A stretch of 64,000 nt of DNA from Streptomyces pluripotens (GCF_000802245.2 NZ_CP021080.1:6758001-6822000); one strand, 5' to 3'; positions 18,070-26,834 are shown, numbered from the stretch's first letter. The notes: a model not told the origin generated them from the letters alone. Made by a program: numbers and translations.

Positions 18070-18749
18070 ATGTCCTGGGCGCTGGTCACCGCGGCTGCCC
18101 TTCACCAGGTCAACCTCACCCCCACCTGGAGCCGGGGCATCCAGCGCGTCGTCGGCAACCTCATCGGGGTGCTGGCCTTCGCCGCCGTCCTGCCGCTCGC
18201 CCGCATCCACCCGGTGGCCCTGGTGCTGTGCACCCTCGCTCTCCTCTTCGGCGCGGAGGCGCTGATCGGCCGCGCCTACTGGCCGGGGAGCGTCTGTGCC
18301 ATCCCGATGGCCGTGCTCATCACCGAGTTCGCCCGCAGTCAGGACCTGGGACGACTGATCACCGACCGGGTCGCGGACACCCTCGTCGGAGTGTTGGCCG
18401 GCTTCGACGCGGCCGTCACCGTCACCAACCGGCGTGTGTTCCAGCGCCTGGAGCACGCGCTGACGCGACGGAACGCGTCAGCGAGAACACCATCCTGTTG
18501 CTCGCTGCGCCCCACCCCGCACCCCCGGCCCTGGAGTCGGCCCGATGAGCCCTCGCCACCGCACTCGTCGATCTGCGCTGGGCGACCGACACGGTCCGCG
18601 GCCAGCGGTGGCAGCCACCCCTGCCCGAGGAGCGGGTCGCGCTCATCGAGCAGGCCGGACACCGTACGCTCGCGGCGACGGTACGACGGCGAGGCCACGT
18701 GCCGCACGCACGCGACCCCGGCAGGACGACGGAGGGCACACGGCCATGA
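18070..18749 (+). pseudogene. Broken FUSC-family (fusaric-acid-resistance-like) transporter gene
   Basis: The readable part starts near 18070 (SWALVTAAALHQVNL, GIQRVVGNLIGVL, FGAEALIGRAYWPGSVC), matching the C-terminal membrane domain of FUSC-type exporters. The N-terminal several hundred residues are absent. A frameshift occurs about 18465-18485. In the new frame family-like sequence resumes (ERVSENTILLLAAP) but is cut by TGA at 18546, then continues (ALATALVDLRWATDT, AGHRTLAATVRRRG) to a stop at 18747-18749. That stop overlaps the ATG of the MarR gene as ATGA, so exporter and regulator were once coupled. Confidence 0.8.
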
Positions 18750-19510
18750 CGGCGAGGAACGGTGAACCAACACCCGGCGAAGACGTCTCCGGGACGCGCC
18801 GGGGAGAGCGGACGCCGGGGACGGGCGGAGAGCCGCACCAGCAGGCGTCGCAGGACGCCGGGGAGAAGCCGCGCGGGGCGCTTGCCTTTGCCGGGGAGCC
18901 GCACGGTCAGGCGCCCGGGACCGGTGAGCCGGTGGGCGGCGGGGCGTCACGGACGGGCGAGCCGCCCTTGCACGGGCAACCGTACGGAGTCGACGTACGG
19001 AGCGACACCGTCGCCGTCGTGGTCCGGCAGTGGCGGGCCGTGCACCCCCGGCTGGACACCGGGCCCATGGAGGTCGTCGGCCGGATCAACCGCTGCGCGG
19101 CCCTGCTCCAGCAGGCAGAGGACGCGCCGCTGCGCCGGGCCGGCCTCAGCCGGTCCGAGTTCGACCTGCTCGGCGCGTTGCGTCGTACCGGCCACGAGCT
19201 GACACCGGGGGAGTTGGCCCGGGAGACCTTCTCCTCCGGAGCCGCCGTCACCAAGCGGCTCAGACAATTGACCGAACGTGGCCTGGTGGAACGGCGCGGC
19301 GACAGCCGCGACCGCCGTGTCGCCCACGTCAGCCTCACCGACGCGGGTCGTGACCTGGTCGACGACGTCCTTCCGGGGCAACTCGCCTACGAAGCGGCCG
19401 CGCTGTCCATCCTGGAACCCGAAGGGCAAGGCGAACTCGCCGGTCTGCTCGCCGAGTTGCTGAGCCGTCTGGAAGGCTGGACGGGCGCGGCCCGGACGGG
19501 TGCCCAGTGA
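18746..19510 (+). CDS. MarR family transcriptional regulator
   Basis: 254 aa. The first 100 residues are low complexity (Gly, Glu, Pro, Thr) and probably disordered. The winged-helix domain follows (LSRSEFDLLGALRRTG, ELARETFSSGAAVTKRLRQL, RRGDSRDRRVAHVSLT), ending with a dimerisation helix. GGAGGG lies 9 bases before the ATG. The start overlaps the stop of the broken FUSC exporter, so this regulator probably once controlled that exporter in response to an aromatic or similar toxic compound. The long N-terminal extension is unusual for MarR proteins (about 150 aa). Confidence 0.9.
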   Translation: MTARNGEPTPGEDVSGTRRGERTPGTGGEPHQQASQDAGEKPRGALAFAGEPHGQAPGTGEPVGGGASRTGEPPLHGQPYGVDVRSDTVAVVVRQWRAVHPRLDTGPMEVVGRINRCAALLQQAEDAPLRRAGLSRSEFDLLGALRRTGHELTPGELARETFSSGAAVTKRLRQLTERGLVERRGDSRDRRVAHVSLTDAGRDLVDDVLPGQLAYEAAALSILEPEGQGELAGLLAELLSRLEGWTGAARTGAQ

Positions 19511-19709
19511 CCTGGGTCCCGTGCCTACCGCCCGCTCCGGCCATGCGGCCTCCGGCGGGTGTGGTCACCGGCCCGCCGGCCGGGACCCCCAGTGCGTCCA
19601 GTGCGTCCAGTACGAGGGCCTCCGGCCGGCACGCCGAGAGTACGGACCTGACACCGCGGACACCGCGACGGGCCTTCGCGACACCCCTGGTGCCGCGCTT
19701 GGTGCAGCC

Positions 19710-20102
19710 CTAGATCCCCGGCCGGTACCGCAGCGGATGGTCCGCCGGTACCTCCACCAGGACGATCCGGGTCCCGTCCGGGTCGGCGATCCACATCTCG
19801 ACCAGCCCCCACGGCTCCCGCACCGGCGGCCGGGTGATGTCGACGCCCTTCGCCCGCAGTTCGTCGTGTGCGGACGCCACGTCCTCGACCTGCAGCCAGA
19901 GTGCCACAGCGGGCGAGGGGGGAGTTTCGGACCTGCCGGAGACCTCCAGGAAGCCGCCGCCGAGGAAGTAGACCGTCCCGCGTTCGGGCCCCATACCGAA
20001 CTCGCGGTAGACGGAGAGCCCGAGTTGTTCGTCGTAGAAGACGCGGGAGCGTTCGGGGTCGGTGGGCCGTAGGAGTGTCCGGCCGCTGAGTACATGCACC
20101 AT
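19710..20102 (-). CDS. VOC superfamily (glyoxalase-like) protein
   Basis: 130 aa with the paired beta-alpha-beta-beta-beta modules of the glyoxalase/bleomycin-resistance fold (RSRVFYDEQLGLSVYREFG, VALWLQVEDVASAHDELRAKG, WIADPDGTRIVLVEVP). Enzymatic role is unknown; members include glyoxalases, dioxygenases and resistance proteins. No ribosome site precedes the ATG at 20102, but TAGAAT lies 8 bases before it, fitting a leaderless transcript. Divergent from the GNAT acetyltransferase gene with about 70 bases between starts. Confidence 0.88.
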   Translation of the reverse strand: MVHVLSGRTLLRPTDPERSRVFYDEQLGLSVYREFGMGPERGTVYFLGGGFLEVSGRSETPPSPAVALWLQVEDVASAHDELRAKGVDITRPPVREPWGLVEMWIADPDGTRIVLVEVPADHPLRYRPGI

Positions 20103-20171
20103 GCATCCGAATTCTACGGGCAGGGTTACCCTCATTCCTGGCCCAGCCACGCCCGAGATCGGAGACGCCCC

Positions 20172-20711
20172 ATGCGCACGCCCGCCACCGGAATCAGCTT
20201 CCGTGATGCCACCGACGCCGACGTCGATGCACTGGTGGCGCTGGTCGAGTCGGCGTACCGGGGGGATGCCAGCCGGGCCGGATGGACCACCGAGGCGGAC
20301 ATCCTGGAGGGTCAGCGGACGGATCCCGAAGGTGTGCTGCAGGTGATCAAGTCGCCCGGCAGCCGGCTGCTGGTCTTCGAGCGGGATGGCCAGATCGTCG
20401 CCTGCTGCCAGCTGGAACACCGTGGCGAGCACGCCTACTTCGGCATGTTCGCGGTCAGCCCCACCCTGCAGGGCGCGGGCCTCGGCAGGGCCGTCATGGC
20501 GGAGGCGGAGGCCCAGGCCCGGGAGAAGTGGGGCGTCACCGAGATGCACATGACGGTGATCTCGGCCCGCGACGACCTGATCGCCTGGTACGAACGCCGC
20601 GGCTACCGCCGTACGGGAAAGATGTCGCCGTTCCCGTACGGCGACGAGCGCTTCGGTATCCCGCAGCGCGCCGACCTGCAGTTCGAGCTGCTGGTCAAGC
20701 CGCTGGTGTGA
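20172..20711 (+). CDS. GNAT family N-acetyltransferase
   Basis: 179 aa. The acetyl-CoA-binding motif reads VSPTLQGAGLGRAVMAEAE, preceded by an aromatic strand AYFGMFAV and followed by AWYERRGYRRTGKMSPFPYG, the classical motif order. It transfers an acetyl group from acetyl-CoA to an unknown amine. The ATG at 20172 has GGAGA about six bases upstream. It is convergent with the GDPD gene, with 30 bases between their ends. Confidence 0.92.
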   Translation: MRTPATGISFRDATDADVDALVALVESAYRGDASRAGWTTEADILEGQRTDPEGVLQVIKSPGSRLLVFERDGQIVACCQLEHRGEHAYFGMFAVSPTLQGAGLGRAVMAEAEAQAREKWGVTEMHMTVISARDDLIAWYERRGYRRTGKMSPFPYGDERFGIPQRADLQFELLVKPLV

Positions 20712-20741
20712 CGCTGGGACAGGGGGACGGGCGACGCCGGG

Positions 20742-21425
20742 TCACGCGGTGAAGCGGCCCGTGCGCTTGATCTCCGGATGGTCGGTGGTCGCCCCGTCCA
20801 GTTCCAGGGCGCGGACCAGCCGCAGGTGGTCTTGCGTGTTGACCACCCAGCCGAAGATCCTCAGCCCCGACGCACGCGCGTGTTCGACGGTCTCCAGGGT
20901 GAGCCGGCGGATGTTGAGGCAGACGGTCGCCGCACCCACCGCCACGGCGCGCTCCACCACATCGGTGCCGTAGCGGCTCGCGACCAATGCGGTGCGTACC
21001 CCGGGCACCAGCCGGGCGATCTCGGCGATCGCCTCGTCGTGGAAGGAGGACACCTCCACCCGCCCGACCAGATCCCGGGCGTGCATCACCTCGGCCAGTG
21101 CCCGGGCCGCTGCGGTGTCCTTGATCTCGGCCTGCAGCGGTGTGCTCACCGCATCCAGCACCTCCTCGAACACCGGTACCCGCTCCCCGTAACCCGCGTC
21201 CAGGGTGCGGAGCTCCGCGAGGGTCTTCTCGGCGATCGGCCCGGAGCCGTCAGTGGTGCGGTTCACCTCCGCGTCGTGCATGACGACCAGGGCGCCGTCC
21301 TTGCTCAGGTGCAGGTCGAGTTCGATCAGGTCGAGGCCGGCGTGCTGCGCGGCGATGAAGGAACGAAGGGTGTTCTCGGGCTCGACACCCATGACCCCGC
21401 GGTGACCGATGGTAAGGAAGTTCAA
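20742..21425 (-). CDS. Glycerophosphodiester phosphodiesterase
   Basis: Hydrolyses glycerophosphodiesters to glycerol-3-phosphate and an alcohol. 227 aa, full length for the cytoplasmic UgpQ type, with no signal peptide. Catalytic motifs: HRG at 8-10, the ENT motif shortly after, ELDLH with metal-ligand Glu35 and Asp37, and His50 in VVMHD. Late motifs GWVVNT and DGATTDHP are typical. The start is an unusual TTG at 21425, chosen because homology (MNFLTIGHRG) begins exactly there; no strong ribosome site is visible. Confidence 0.93.
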   Translation of the reverse strand: MNFLTIGHRGVMGVEPENTLRSFIAAQHAGLDLIELDLHLSKDGALVVMHDAEVNRTTDGSGPIAEKTLAELRTLDAGYGERVPVFEEVLDAVSTPLQAEIKDTAAARALAEVMHARDLVGRVEVSSFHDEAIAEIARLVPGVRTALVASRYGTDVVERAVAVGAATVCLNIRRLTLETVEHARASGLRIFGWVVNTQDHLRLVRALELDGATTDHPEIKRTGRFTA

Positions 21426-21828
21426 GGTTCAACTCGCTTCCGTCGACGGCGGCTCGGCGCGCGCGGAGCGGGCGGACGCCGTCGTCCGCGCGGGCAGGGT
21501 CGCAGCCTAATGGCCGGGAACCACGATGAACCCGCATGTGCGCGGCGGATTGGAGCGTGCCGCAGGTGGCACTTGGCCAGTTCCCGCCCCTACCGCCCCC
21601 CGCGGGTGGGCGCGCCTCCCGCTCCCTTGACCTCTTCGGCCGGTCGGGGTGCGGCTACGCCAGTAGCGTGCGTGGACGGCGAAAGTGAGCGTCGTCACGG
21701 TTTACGGCAGGAAAAATGTCGGTCACTAAGGATGCAGGCAGAATATTTTCCCGACGCTGCCTCTTGCTGGCTGAAACCGGGTACGCATACGGTGTCCTTA
21801 CGTGAGCTTCTCCCGTGGAGGATGGGAC
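21426..21828. other. Intergenic region, AT-richer near its right half
   Basis: No gene is supported. The stretch 21700-21790 is notably AT-rich for this genome (includes GAATATTTTCC and GGAAAAATGTC, whose GGAAAA and TTTTCC ends are complementary) and probably carries the promoter of the DUF6421 operon. I cannot assign a convincing -35/-10 pair. Confidence 0.45.
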
Positions 21829-23226
21829 ATGACGGAAATTCTTGTGCAGGCGGGTGCGGAGGGACAGGTTTCTTCGCTGTCCAGGGTGGTGGAGCACCCG
21901 GCATGGCCCGTGCTCAAGGATGCCGTGGAGCAGATCCGGCCATGGCAGTCGAAGGACGGATCGATTGACCTCGATGCTGAGGGCGCTCCGCTCCGCGCCG
22001 ATGTCGTGGCGGCGGTCGAGCGGGCCGTTGACGCTGTCGGGCAGCTCTCCGTCCTGCTGCCGCACGACGCGGCCTACCACCAGGCCCTGGTGAAGGACCT
22101 GCGGGGCTGGGCCGAAGACGGCTTCCAGGTGCCGGACTTCCTTGACTCCCTGCTGGCCTTCCAGCCCGCGGAGAAGCGTGCGGACGGCCTGCAGCACCTG
22201 GTCGTCTTCCCGATGTACACGCAGAACGGCAACCCCGACCGCAATCTGGAGGCGGTCGTACTGCGCATGGTCTGGCCGGACTGGCTGGCCGAGCTGGAGC
22301 GCACCCGCTACGACAACCCGCTGTTCTGCGGCATCACGTTCGAGGACTTCACCTCTGGCTATGACACCAACTCCGCGGTGCTCTTCCCCGAGACCATCGC
22401 GGTACGCGAGGCGCCGGAACGTTTCTCTTGGGGTGGCATCTTCTGCGACCGCGAGGCGGCCCGCTTCCGCCGGGTCACCGAAGCAGCAGTCGACACCTTG
22501 GGCCTTCAGCTGCCCGAGGACATTGCCGCGATGGTCCACGACCAGAAGCGCTGCGAAGAGGCCTTCGTGCTGTGGGACATGGTCCACGACCGCACGCACA
22601 GCCACGGCGACCTGCCGTTCGACCCGTTCATGATCAAGCAGCGCCAGCCATTCTGGATGTACGGCTTGGAGGAGCTGCGCTGCGATCTCACCGCTTTCAA
22701 GGAGGCCGTGAAGCTGCAGGCGGACGGTGTCCCACAGGCCCGTGACGTGCAGTACGCGGTACTGTTCGACCGCATGTTCCGCTTCCCGGTCACCGGAGAC
22801 CGCGTCCGCAACTACGACGGGCTCGGCGGCCAGCTGCTCTTCTCCTACCTGCACAAGCACGACGTCGTCCGCTGGACCGACAACAAGCTCACCATCGACT
22901 GGGAGCGCGCCCCGCAGGTCACCAACCAGCTGTGCGCCGAGATCGAGAAGTTGTACCGGGACGGCATCGACCGCCCGAAACTCGTGCACTGGTTCGCCGG
23001 CTACCGGCTGGTCTCCGAGTACCTCGCCCCGCACCCGGGCTCCAAGTGGGCCAAGGGCCCCGAGGCCCTGGACCTGACCCAGCCGCCGCGCAAGCTCGTG
23101 GACGACGTGCTTCCGGACGAGTTTCCGCTGAGCATGTTCTATGAGGCCCTGTCCAAGAAGCTGAAGCACGTGATCGCCTCCACGAAGGGCATCACGGCGG
23201 ACAGCGCCGAGCGGCTCGCCGCGTGA
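21829..23226 (+). CDS. DUF6421 family protein
   Basis: 465 aa, no known function. Largely soluble, with conserved-looking acidic and aromatic segments (YTQNGNPDRNLEAVVLRMVWP, DMVHDRTHSHGDLPFDPFMIKQRQPFWMYG split over residues about 130-285). The His/Asp-rich block MVHDRTHSHGD could bind metal. GGAGG lies 7 bases before the ATG. It is the first gene of an operon with an SDR and a threonine-aldolase-like enzyme, an arrangement I recall as conserved in Streptomyces, so it probably acts with them in one pathway. No signal peptide or membrane helix. Confidence 0.85.
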   Translation: MTEILVQAGAEGQVSSLSRVVEHPAWPVLKDAVEQIRPWQSKDGSIDLDAEGAPLRADVVAAVERAVDAVGQLSVLLPHDAAYHQALVKDLRGWAEDGFQVPDFLDSLLAFQPAEKRADGLQHLVVFPMYTQNGNPDRNLEAVVLRMVWPDWLAELERTRYDNPLFCGITFEDFTSGYDTNSAVLFPETIAVREAPERFSWGGIFCDREAARFRRVTEAAVDTLGLQLPEDIAAMVHDQKRCEEAFVLWDMVHDRTHSHGDLPFDPFMIKQRQPFWMYGLEELRCDLTAFKEAVKLQADGVPQARDVQYAVLFDRMFRFPVTGDRVRNYDGLGGQLLFSYLHKHDVVRWTDNKLTIDWERAPQVTNQLCAEIEKLYRDGIDRPKLVHWFAGYRLVSEYLAPHPGSKWAKGPEALDLTQPPRKLVDDVLPDEFPLSMFYEALSKKLKHVIASTKGITADSAERLAA

Positions 23227-23264
23227 GCGGCCGCATCCGGAACATTGCTCAAGAGGGGATGAAC

Positions 23265-24014
23265 ATGGTGCGGAACGGGTCTCTCAGCGGTGCAGTGATC
23301 GCGGTGGCCGGTGCGGGCGGACCGGCTGGGCGGGCCACCCTGCTCAGACTGGCCGAGGCGGGCGCCACGGTCGTCGGCTCCGACAACGACCCCGAGCGCC
23401 TGGCGGAGGCCGTGGACGCGGCCCGCTACGCGCACGGCGGTGCGGCCGTCACCGGTGACACGGTCGACCTACTCGACCTGCAATCAACCCAGGACTGGGC
23501 CGCCCGGGTCGAAAGGGACTACGGCCGCGTCGACGGCCTGGTCCACCTCGTCGGCGGTTGGCGCGGCAGCGAGACCTTCGTCAAGAGCAGCCTCGACGAC
23601 TGGGACTTCCTTGAGCTGCTGCTCATCCGGACCGTCCAGCACACCTCGCTGGCCTTCTACGACGGGCTCCAGCGCAGCGACCGTGGCCGCTACGTGCTGA
23701 TCAGCGCCGCCGGTGCCTCGAAGCCCACCGCGGGCAACGCCTCGTACGCCGCGGCCAAGGCCGCGGCCGAGGCCTGGACGCTGGCCATGGCGGACGCCTT
23801 CCGCAAGGCGGGGGGTGAGCAGGGCCCGCATTCGGCAGCTGCCATCCTGGTGGTGAAGGCGCTGGTGCACGACGCGATGCGCGCCGAACGCCCCAACGCG
23901 AAGTTTGCGGGCTTCACGGACGTCAAGGACCTGGCCGAGGCCATCGAAGGCGTCTGGAGCAGGCCCGCCGCCGAAGTGAACGGAAACCGTCTGTGGCTGA
24001 CCGAGAAGCCGTGA
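23265..24014 (+). CDS. Short-chain dehydrogenase/reductase
   Basis: 249 aa. The nucleotide-binding loop is a variant, GAGGPAG (residues 16-22), instead of TGxxxGxG. The catalytic set appears complete: Ser147, Tyr161 and Lys165 in NASYAAAKAA. The ATG at 23265 has AGAGGGG six bases upstream; an in-frame GTG at 23223 would overlap the DUF6421 stop as GTGA. The stop overlaps the start of the aldolase gene (GTGA at 24011-24014). It likely oxidises or reduces a carbonyl or alcohol formed or used by the neighbouring enzymes; substrate unknown. Confidence 0.88.
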   Translation: MVRNGSLSGAVIAVAGAGGPAGRATLLRLAEAGATVVGSDNDPERLAEAVDAARYAHGGAAVTGDTVDLLDLQSTQDWAARVERDYGRVDGLVHLVGGWRGSETFVKSSLDDWDFLELLLIRTVQHTSLAFYDGLQRSDRGRYVLISAAGASKPTAGNASYAAAKAAAEAWTLAMADAFRKAGGEQGPHSAAAILVVKALVHDAMRAERPNAKFAGFTDVKDLAEAIEGVWSRPAAEVNGNRLWLTEKP

Positions 24015-25081
24015 ACCCTCCCAGGACCGACGCACGTCGCCATCACGACCCGCAGGTCCGCGGTTTCGCCAGTGACAACTACGCCGGAGCACACCCGGAG
24101 GTGCTGGCCGCCATCGCCCTCGCGAACGGCGGTCACCAGGTGGCGTACGGGGAGGACGACTACACCGAGAACCTCCAGCGGATCATCCGCAGCCACTTCG
24201 GAGCCACCGCGGAGGCCTTCCCGGTCTTCAACGGCACCGGCGCGAACGTCGTCGCGCTCCAGGCGGTCACCGACCGCTGGGGTGCGGTGATCTGTGCCGA
24301 GAGCGCCCACATCAACGTGGACGAGTGTGGGGCACCGGAGCGGGTCGGCGGTCTGAAGCTGCTCACGGTGCCCACGCCCGACGGCAAGCTCACGCCCGAG
24401 CTGATCGACCGGCAGGCATACGGCTGGGACGACGAGCACCGGGCCATGCCGCAGGTCGTGTCGATCACCCAGAGCACGGAGCTGGGTACCCTCTACACGC
24501 CCGAGGAGATCCGCGCGATCTGCGAGCATGCCCACGCGCACGGCATGAAGGTCCACCTGGACGGCTCCCGGATAGCCAACGCGGCGGCCTCCCTGAACGT
24601 GCCCATGCGGACGTTCACCAACGCGGTCGGTGTCGACATCCTCTCCCTCGGCGGGACGAAGAACGGTGCCCTGTTCGGTGAGGCGGTCGTGGTCATCAAC
24701 CAGGACGCCGTCCGGCGCATGAAGCATCTGCGCAAGCTGTCCATGCAACTCGCTTCCAAGATGCGCTTTGTGTCGGTGCAACTGGAGGCCCTGCTCGCCA
24801 GGGACCTGTGGCTGCGCAACGCCCGCCACGCCAATGAGATGGCCCAGCGACTCGCCGAGGGCGTGCGCGCGGTGCACGGCGTGGAGATCCTCTACCCGGT
24901 GCAGGCCAACGGTGTCTTCGCCCGGCTCCCGCACGACGTGAGCGAACGGCTGCAGAAGCGGTTCCGGTTCTACTTCTGGGACGAGGCAGCTGGGGTGGTG
25001 CGCTGGATGTGTTCCTTCGACACCACGGAAGAGGACGTCGACGCGTTCGTAGCCGCGCTCAAGGAGGAGATGGCGCGCTAG
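24011..25081 (+). CDS. Threonine aldolase/beta-eliminating lyase-like PLP enzyme
   Basis: 356 aa, fold type I PLP enzyme of the low-specificity threonine aldolase family, which cleaves beta-hydroxy-alpha-amino acids to glycine and an aldehyde. The PLP lysine is Lys217 in LGGTKNG. The pyridine-stacking His100 lies in ESAHINVDE, and HLDGSRIANAA supplies the PLP-contacting Asp. Its GTG overlaps the SDR stop, so translation is coupled. The aldehyde it makes or uses could be the substrate of the upstream SDR (inference). It ends the operon about 70 bases before a large palindrome. Confidence 0.9.
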   Translation: MNPPRTDARRHHDPQVRGFASDNYAGAHPEVLAAIALANGGHQVAYGEDDYTENLQRIIRSHFGATAEAFPVFNGTGANVVALQAVTDRWGAVICAESAHINVDECGAPERVGGLKLLTVPTPDGKLTPELIDRQAYGWDDEHRAMPQVVSITQSTELGTLYTPEEIRAICEHAHAHGMKVHLDGSRIANAAASLNVPMRTFTNAVGVDILSLGGTKNGALFGEAVVVINQDAVRRMKHLRKLSMQLASKMRFVSVQLEALLARDLWLRNARHANEMAQRLAEGVRAVHGVEILYPVQANGVFARLPHDVSERLQKRFRFYFWDEAAGVVRWMCSFDTTEEDVDAFVAALKEEMAR

Positions 25082-25148
25082 GTGTATGGGCGCTGGTAGC
25101 GCGGCGGGCAGCGCTTGCCCGCCGCGGAGCGGCGTCCAGCAGAACCTC

Positions 25149-25196
25149 CGCATGCGGTCATCCGGACCCCCATGGGGGTCCGGATGACCGCATGCG
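25149..25196. terminator. 48-bp perfect palindrome, probable bidirectional terminator
   Basis: Arms of 23 bp (25149-25171 and 25174-25196) are perfectly complementary around a central AT, starting CGCATGCGGTCATCC. It lies between the convergent threonine aldolase and PlsC genes, where it can form a very stable hairpin in either RNA. No T tract follows. A protein-binding role is possible too. Confidence 0.75.
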
Positions 25197-25315
25197 TGTG
25201 CCCGGCGGGCCCACGGCCGGTCCGGGGCACCGCCGCTGCGGACCGGCCGCACCTGTGGCACGGGCTCCCCGTCCCCGACCGCACCTGCCGTGTGCAGTGG
25301 CGTGCGTCCTGCGTG

Positions 25316-26044
25316 TCAGTGCGCCCCGGCCGCCCGCAGTTGCTCCACCGTCGGCGCCGTACCACCGAGGTGCGCGGGCAGCCACCAGGAGTCCTCGGCG
25401 CCCTTGGGGCGACCCGGGTAGGCACGTTGGGCGGCCTCCAGCAGTTCCTGGACGCGCTCGCGCAGCCGGCGGGTGATGGCGCCGGCGTACTGGTCGCCGG
25501 GTGCCTGGACCGCCTCCCCGACACGCATGGTGACGGGCAGGTGGTTGCGCTTGAGATTGCGCGGATGGCCCTTGGTCCACAGCCGCTGTGTTCCCCACAC
25601 CGCCATCGGGATCAACGGGACGCCCGCTTCCTGGGCGAGACGGGCGGCACCTGATTTGAAGCTCTTCAGCGTGAAGGACTGGGAGATGGTGGCCTCCGGG
25701 AACACCCCGACGACCTCGCCGGAGCGCAGCGAGTCCAGCGCGTGCGCGTAGGCCGCGTCACCCTGTCCGCGGTCCACCGGGATGTGCTTCATCCCGCGCA
25801 TCAGCGGGCCGGAGATCCGGTGACGGAAGACGGACTCCTTCGCCATGAAGCGCACCAGACGCTTCTGCGGCAGGGCCGCCAGGCCGTTGAAGATGAAGTC
25901 CAGGTAGCTGATGTGATTGCTCACCAGCACGGCGCCGCCCGAGCGGGGGATGTTCTCCGACCCCTTGCAGTCGATCCTCAGGTCCCAGACCTTGAACATC
26001 GTCTTGGCGAGACCGATGACGGGACGGTAGACCAGCTCTGCCAT
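25316..26044 (-). CDS. 1-acylglycerol-3-phosphate O-acyltransferase (PlsC family)
   Basis: Acylates lysophosphatidic acid at position 2 during phospholipid synthesis at the membrane. 242 aa. The catalytic NHxxxxD block is His44 and Asp49 in SNHISYLD. The second motif FPEATIS (115-121) varies from the usual FPEGTRS, and IPMAVWGTQ is the late motif. No long membrane helix, so membrane association is probably peripheral. The ATG at 26044 fits the family start; the ribosome site is weak. Streptomyces have several such genes, so its acyl preference is unknown. Confidence 0.92.
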   Translation of the reverse strand: MAELVYRPVIGLAKTMFKVWDLRIDCKGSENIPRSGGAVLVSNHISYLDFIFNGLAALPQKRLVRFMAKESVFRHRISGPLMRGMKHIPVDRGQGDAAYAHALDSLRSGEVVGVFPEATISQSFTLKSFKSGAARLAQEAGVPLIPMAVWGTQRLWTKGHPRNLKRNHLPVTMRVGEAVQAPGDQYAGAITRRLRERVQELLEAAQRAYPGRPKGAEDSWWLPAHLGGTAPTVEQLRAAGAH

Positions 26045-26242
26045 GGGTGGGGTGGGCCCTTTCTGCTCTGCTCGGGAAAGGGGCTCCCGGCGGGTAACTT
26101 ACGCAGCCGTAGGTTTACGGTGCCTCGCAGATGGTGCCCCAAGAACGGTCGGGTGACCAGTCCTAGTGCCCCGTGGCGGGGAGATCCTCGTCACGTCGGC
26201 GCGCATCCCACCTTGGATCTTTATGATCCCTTTACGTGATCC

Positions 26243-26626
26243 GTGTCCCTGTGGTGGATGCTAGTGCCGAGGATTGGATGGGCGAACGGGAGGGTGCTGG
26301 TGCGAGGGCGCGGCGACGGCGAGCGGCTGGGTGCGGCTGAACTCGGCGGCGAACTCGGTGAGCGGGCCACTCTGGTCCAGTTCTCCAGCGCCTTCTGTGC
26401 ACCCTGCCGGGCCACCCGCCGGGTCCTCGGTGAGGTCGCTGCCATGGTTGCCGGGGTGAACTGTGTCGACGTCGATGCAGAGGCTCGCCTGGATCTGGTG
26501 CGTGAACTCGGAATCCGCAAGACGCCCACCGTCCTGGTCCTGGACGCCGACGGGCGGGTGGTGCGGCGCGCCGCCGGCCTGCCCCGCAAGGCGGATGTCA
26601 TCGCGGCGCTCGGGGAGGCGGTGTGA
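26243..26626 (+). CDS. Thioredoxin-fold protein
   Basis: A disulfide reductant or redox carrier with the active-site CAPC in VQFSSAFCAPCRATRRV and the cis-Pro motif TPTVLV. The full frame from GTG 26243 gives 127 aa, but a GTG at 26300 has GGGAGG six bases upstream and would yield 108 aa, beginning near VRGRGDGERLG where similarity to relatives starts. I recall homologs having a short membrane anchor before that point; this one has only a brief hydrophobic start, so the anchor may be lost. Divergent from the PlsC gene. Confidence 0.83.
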   Translation: MSLWWMLVPRIGWANGRVLVRGRGDGERLGAAELGGELGERATLVQFSSAFCAPCRATRRVLGEVAAMVAGVNCVDVDAEARLDLVRELGIRKTPTVLVLDADGRVVRRAAGLPRKADVIAALGEAV

Positions 26627-26709
26627 GGGGGCTTCGGCGTGCCGTGAGAGATCTTTCAGTTCACGGACCGCACTTGACCGCGCCCGCCCTCCCTCGTCAG
26701 CCTGACCGT

Positions 26710-26790
26710 ATGCCGATCGAACTCCTTCTCCACGGACGGGTCCACGTCGACCTGGGCCGCACTGCGAGCGCGTGCTGTCCGGGCTGCTGA
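26710..26790 (+). CDS. Cysteine-rich leader peptide (26 aa)
   Basis: ATG at 26710 opens a 26-codon frame ending with Cys-Cys-Pro-Gly-Cys-stop and containing RVHVDLGRTASAC. This core resembles the small leader peptides (consensus about R.HVDL.R.aSa.C) that precede sulfur-metabolism genes in Streptomyces and act by cysteine-dependent attenuation. It ends 44 bases before the flavin reductase gene. TTGACC at 26674-26679 is a fair -35 box; the -10 region is weak, and the start would be close to the transcript 5' end. Family match is by eye. Confidence 0.65.
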   Translation: MPIELLLHGRVHVDLGRTASACCPGC

Positions 26791-26834
26791 GCATCGACGC
26801 CCCCGCCCCTGATCCCCGGCAGAAGGACAACTCC

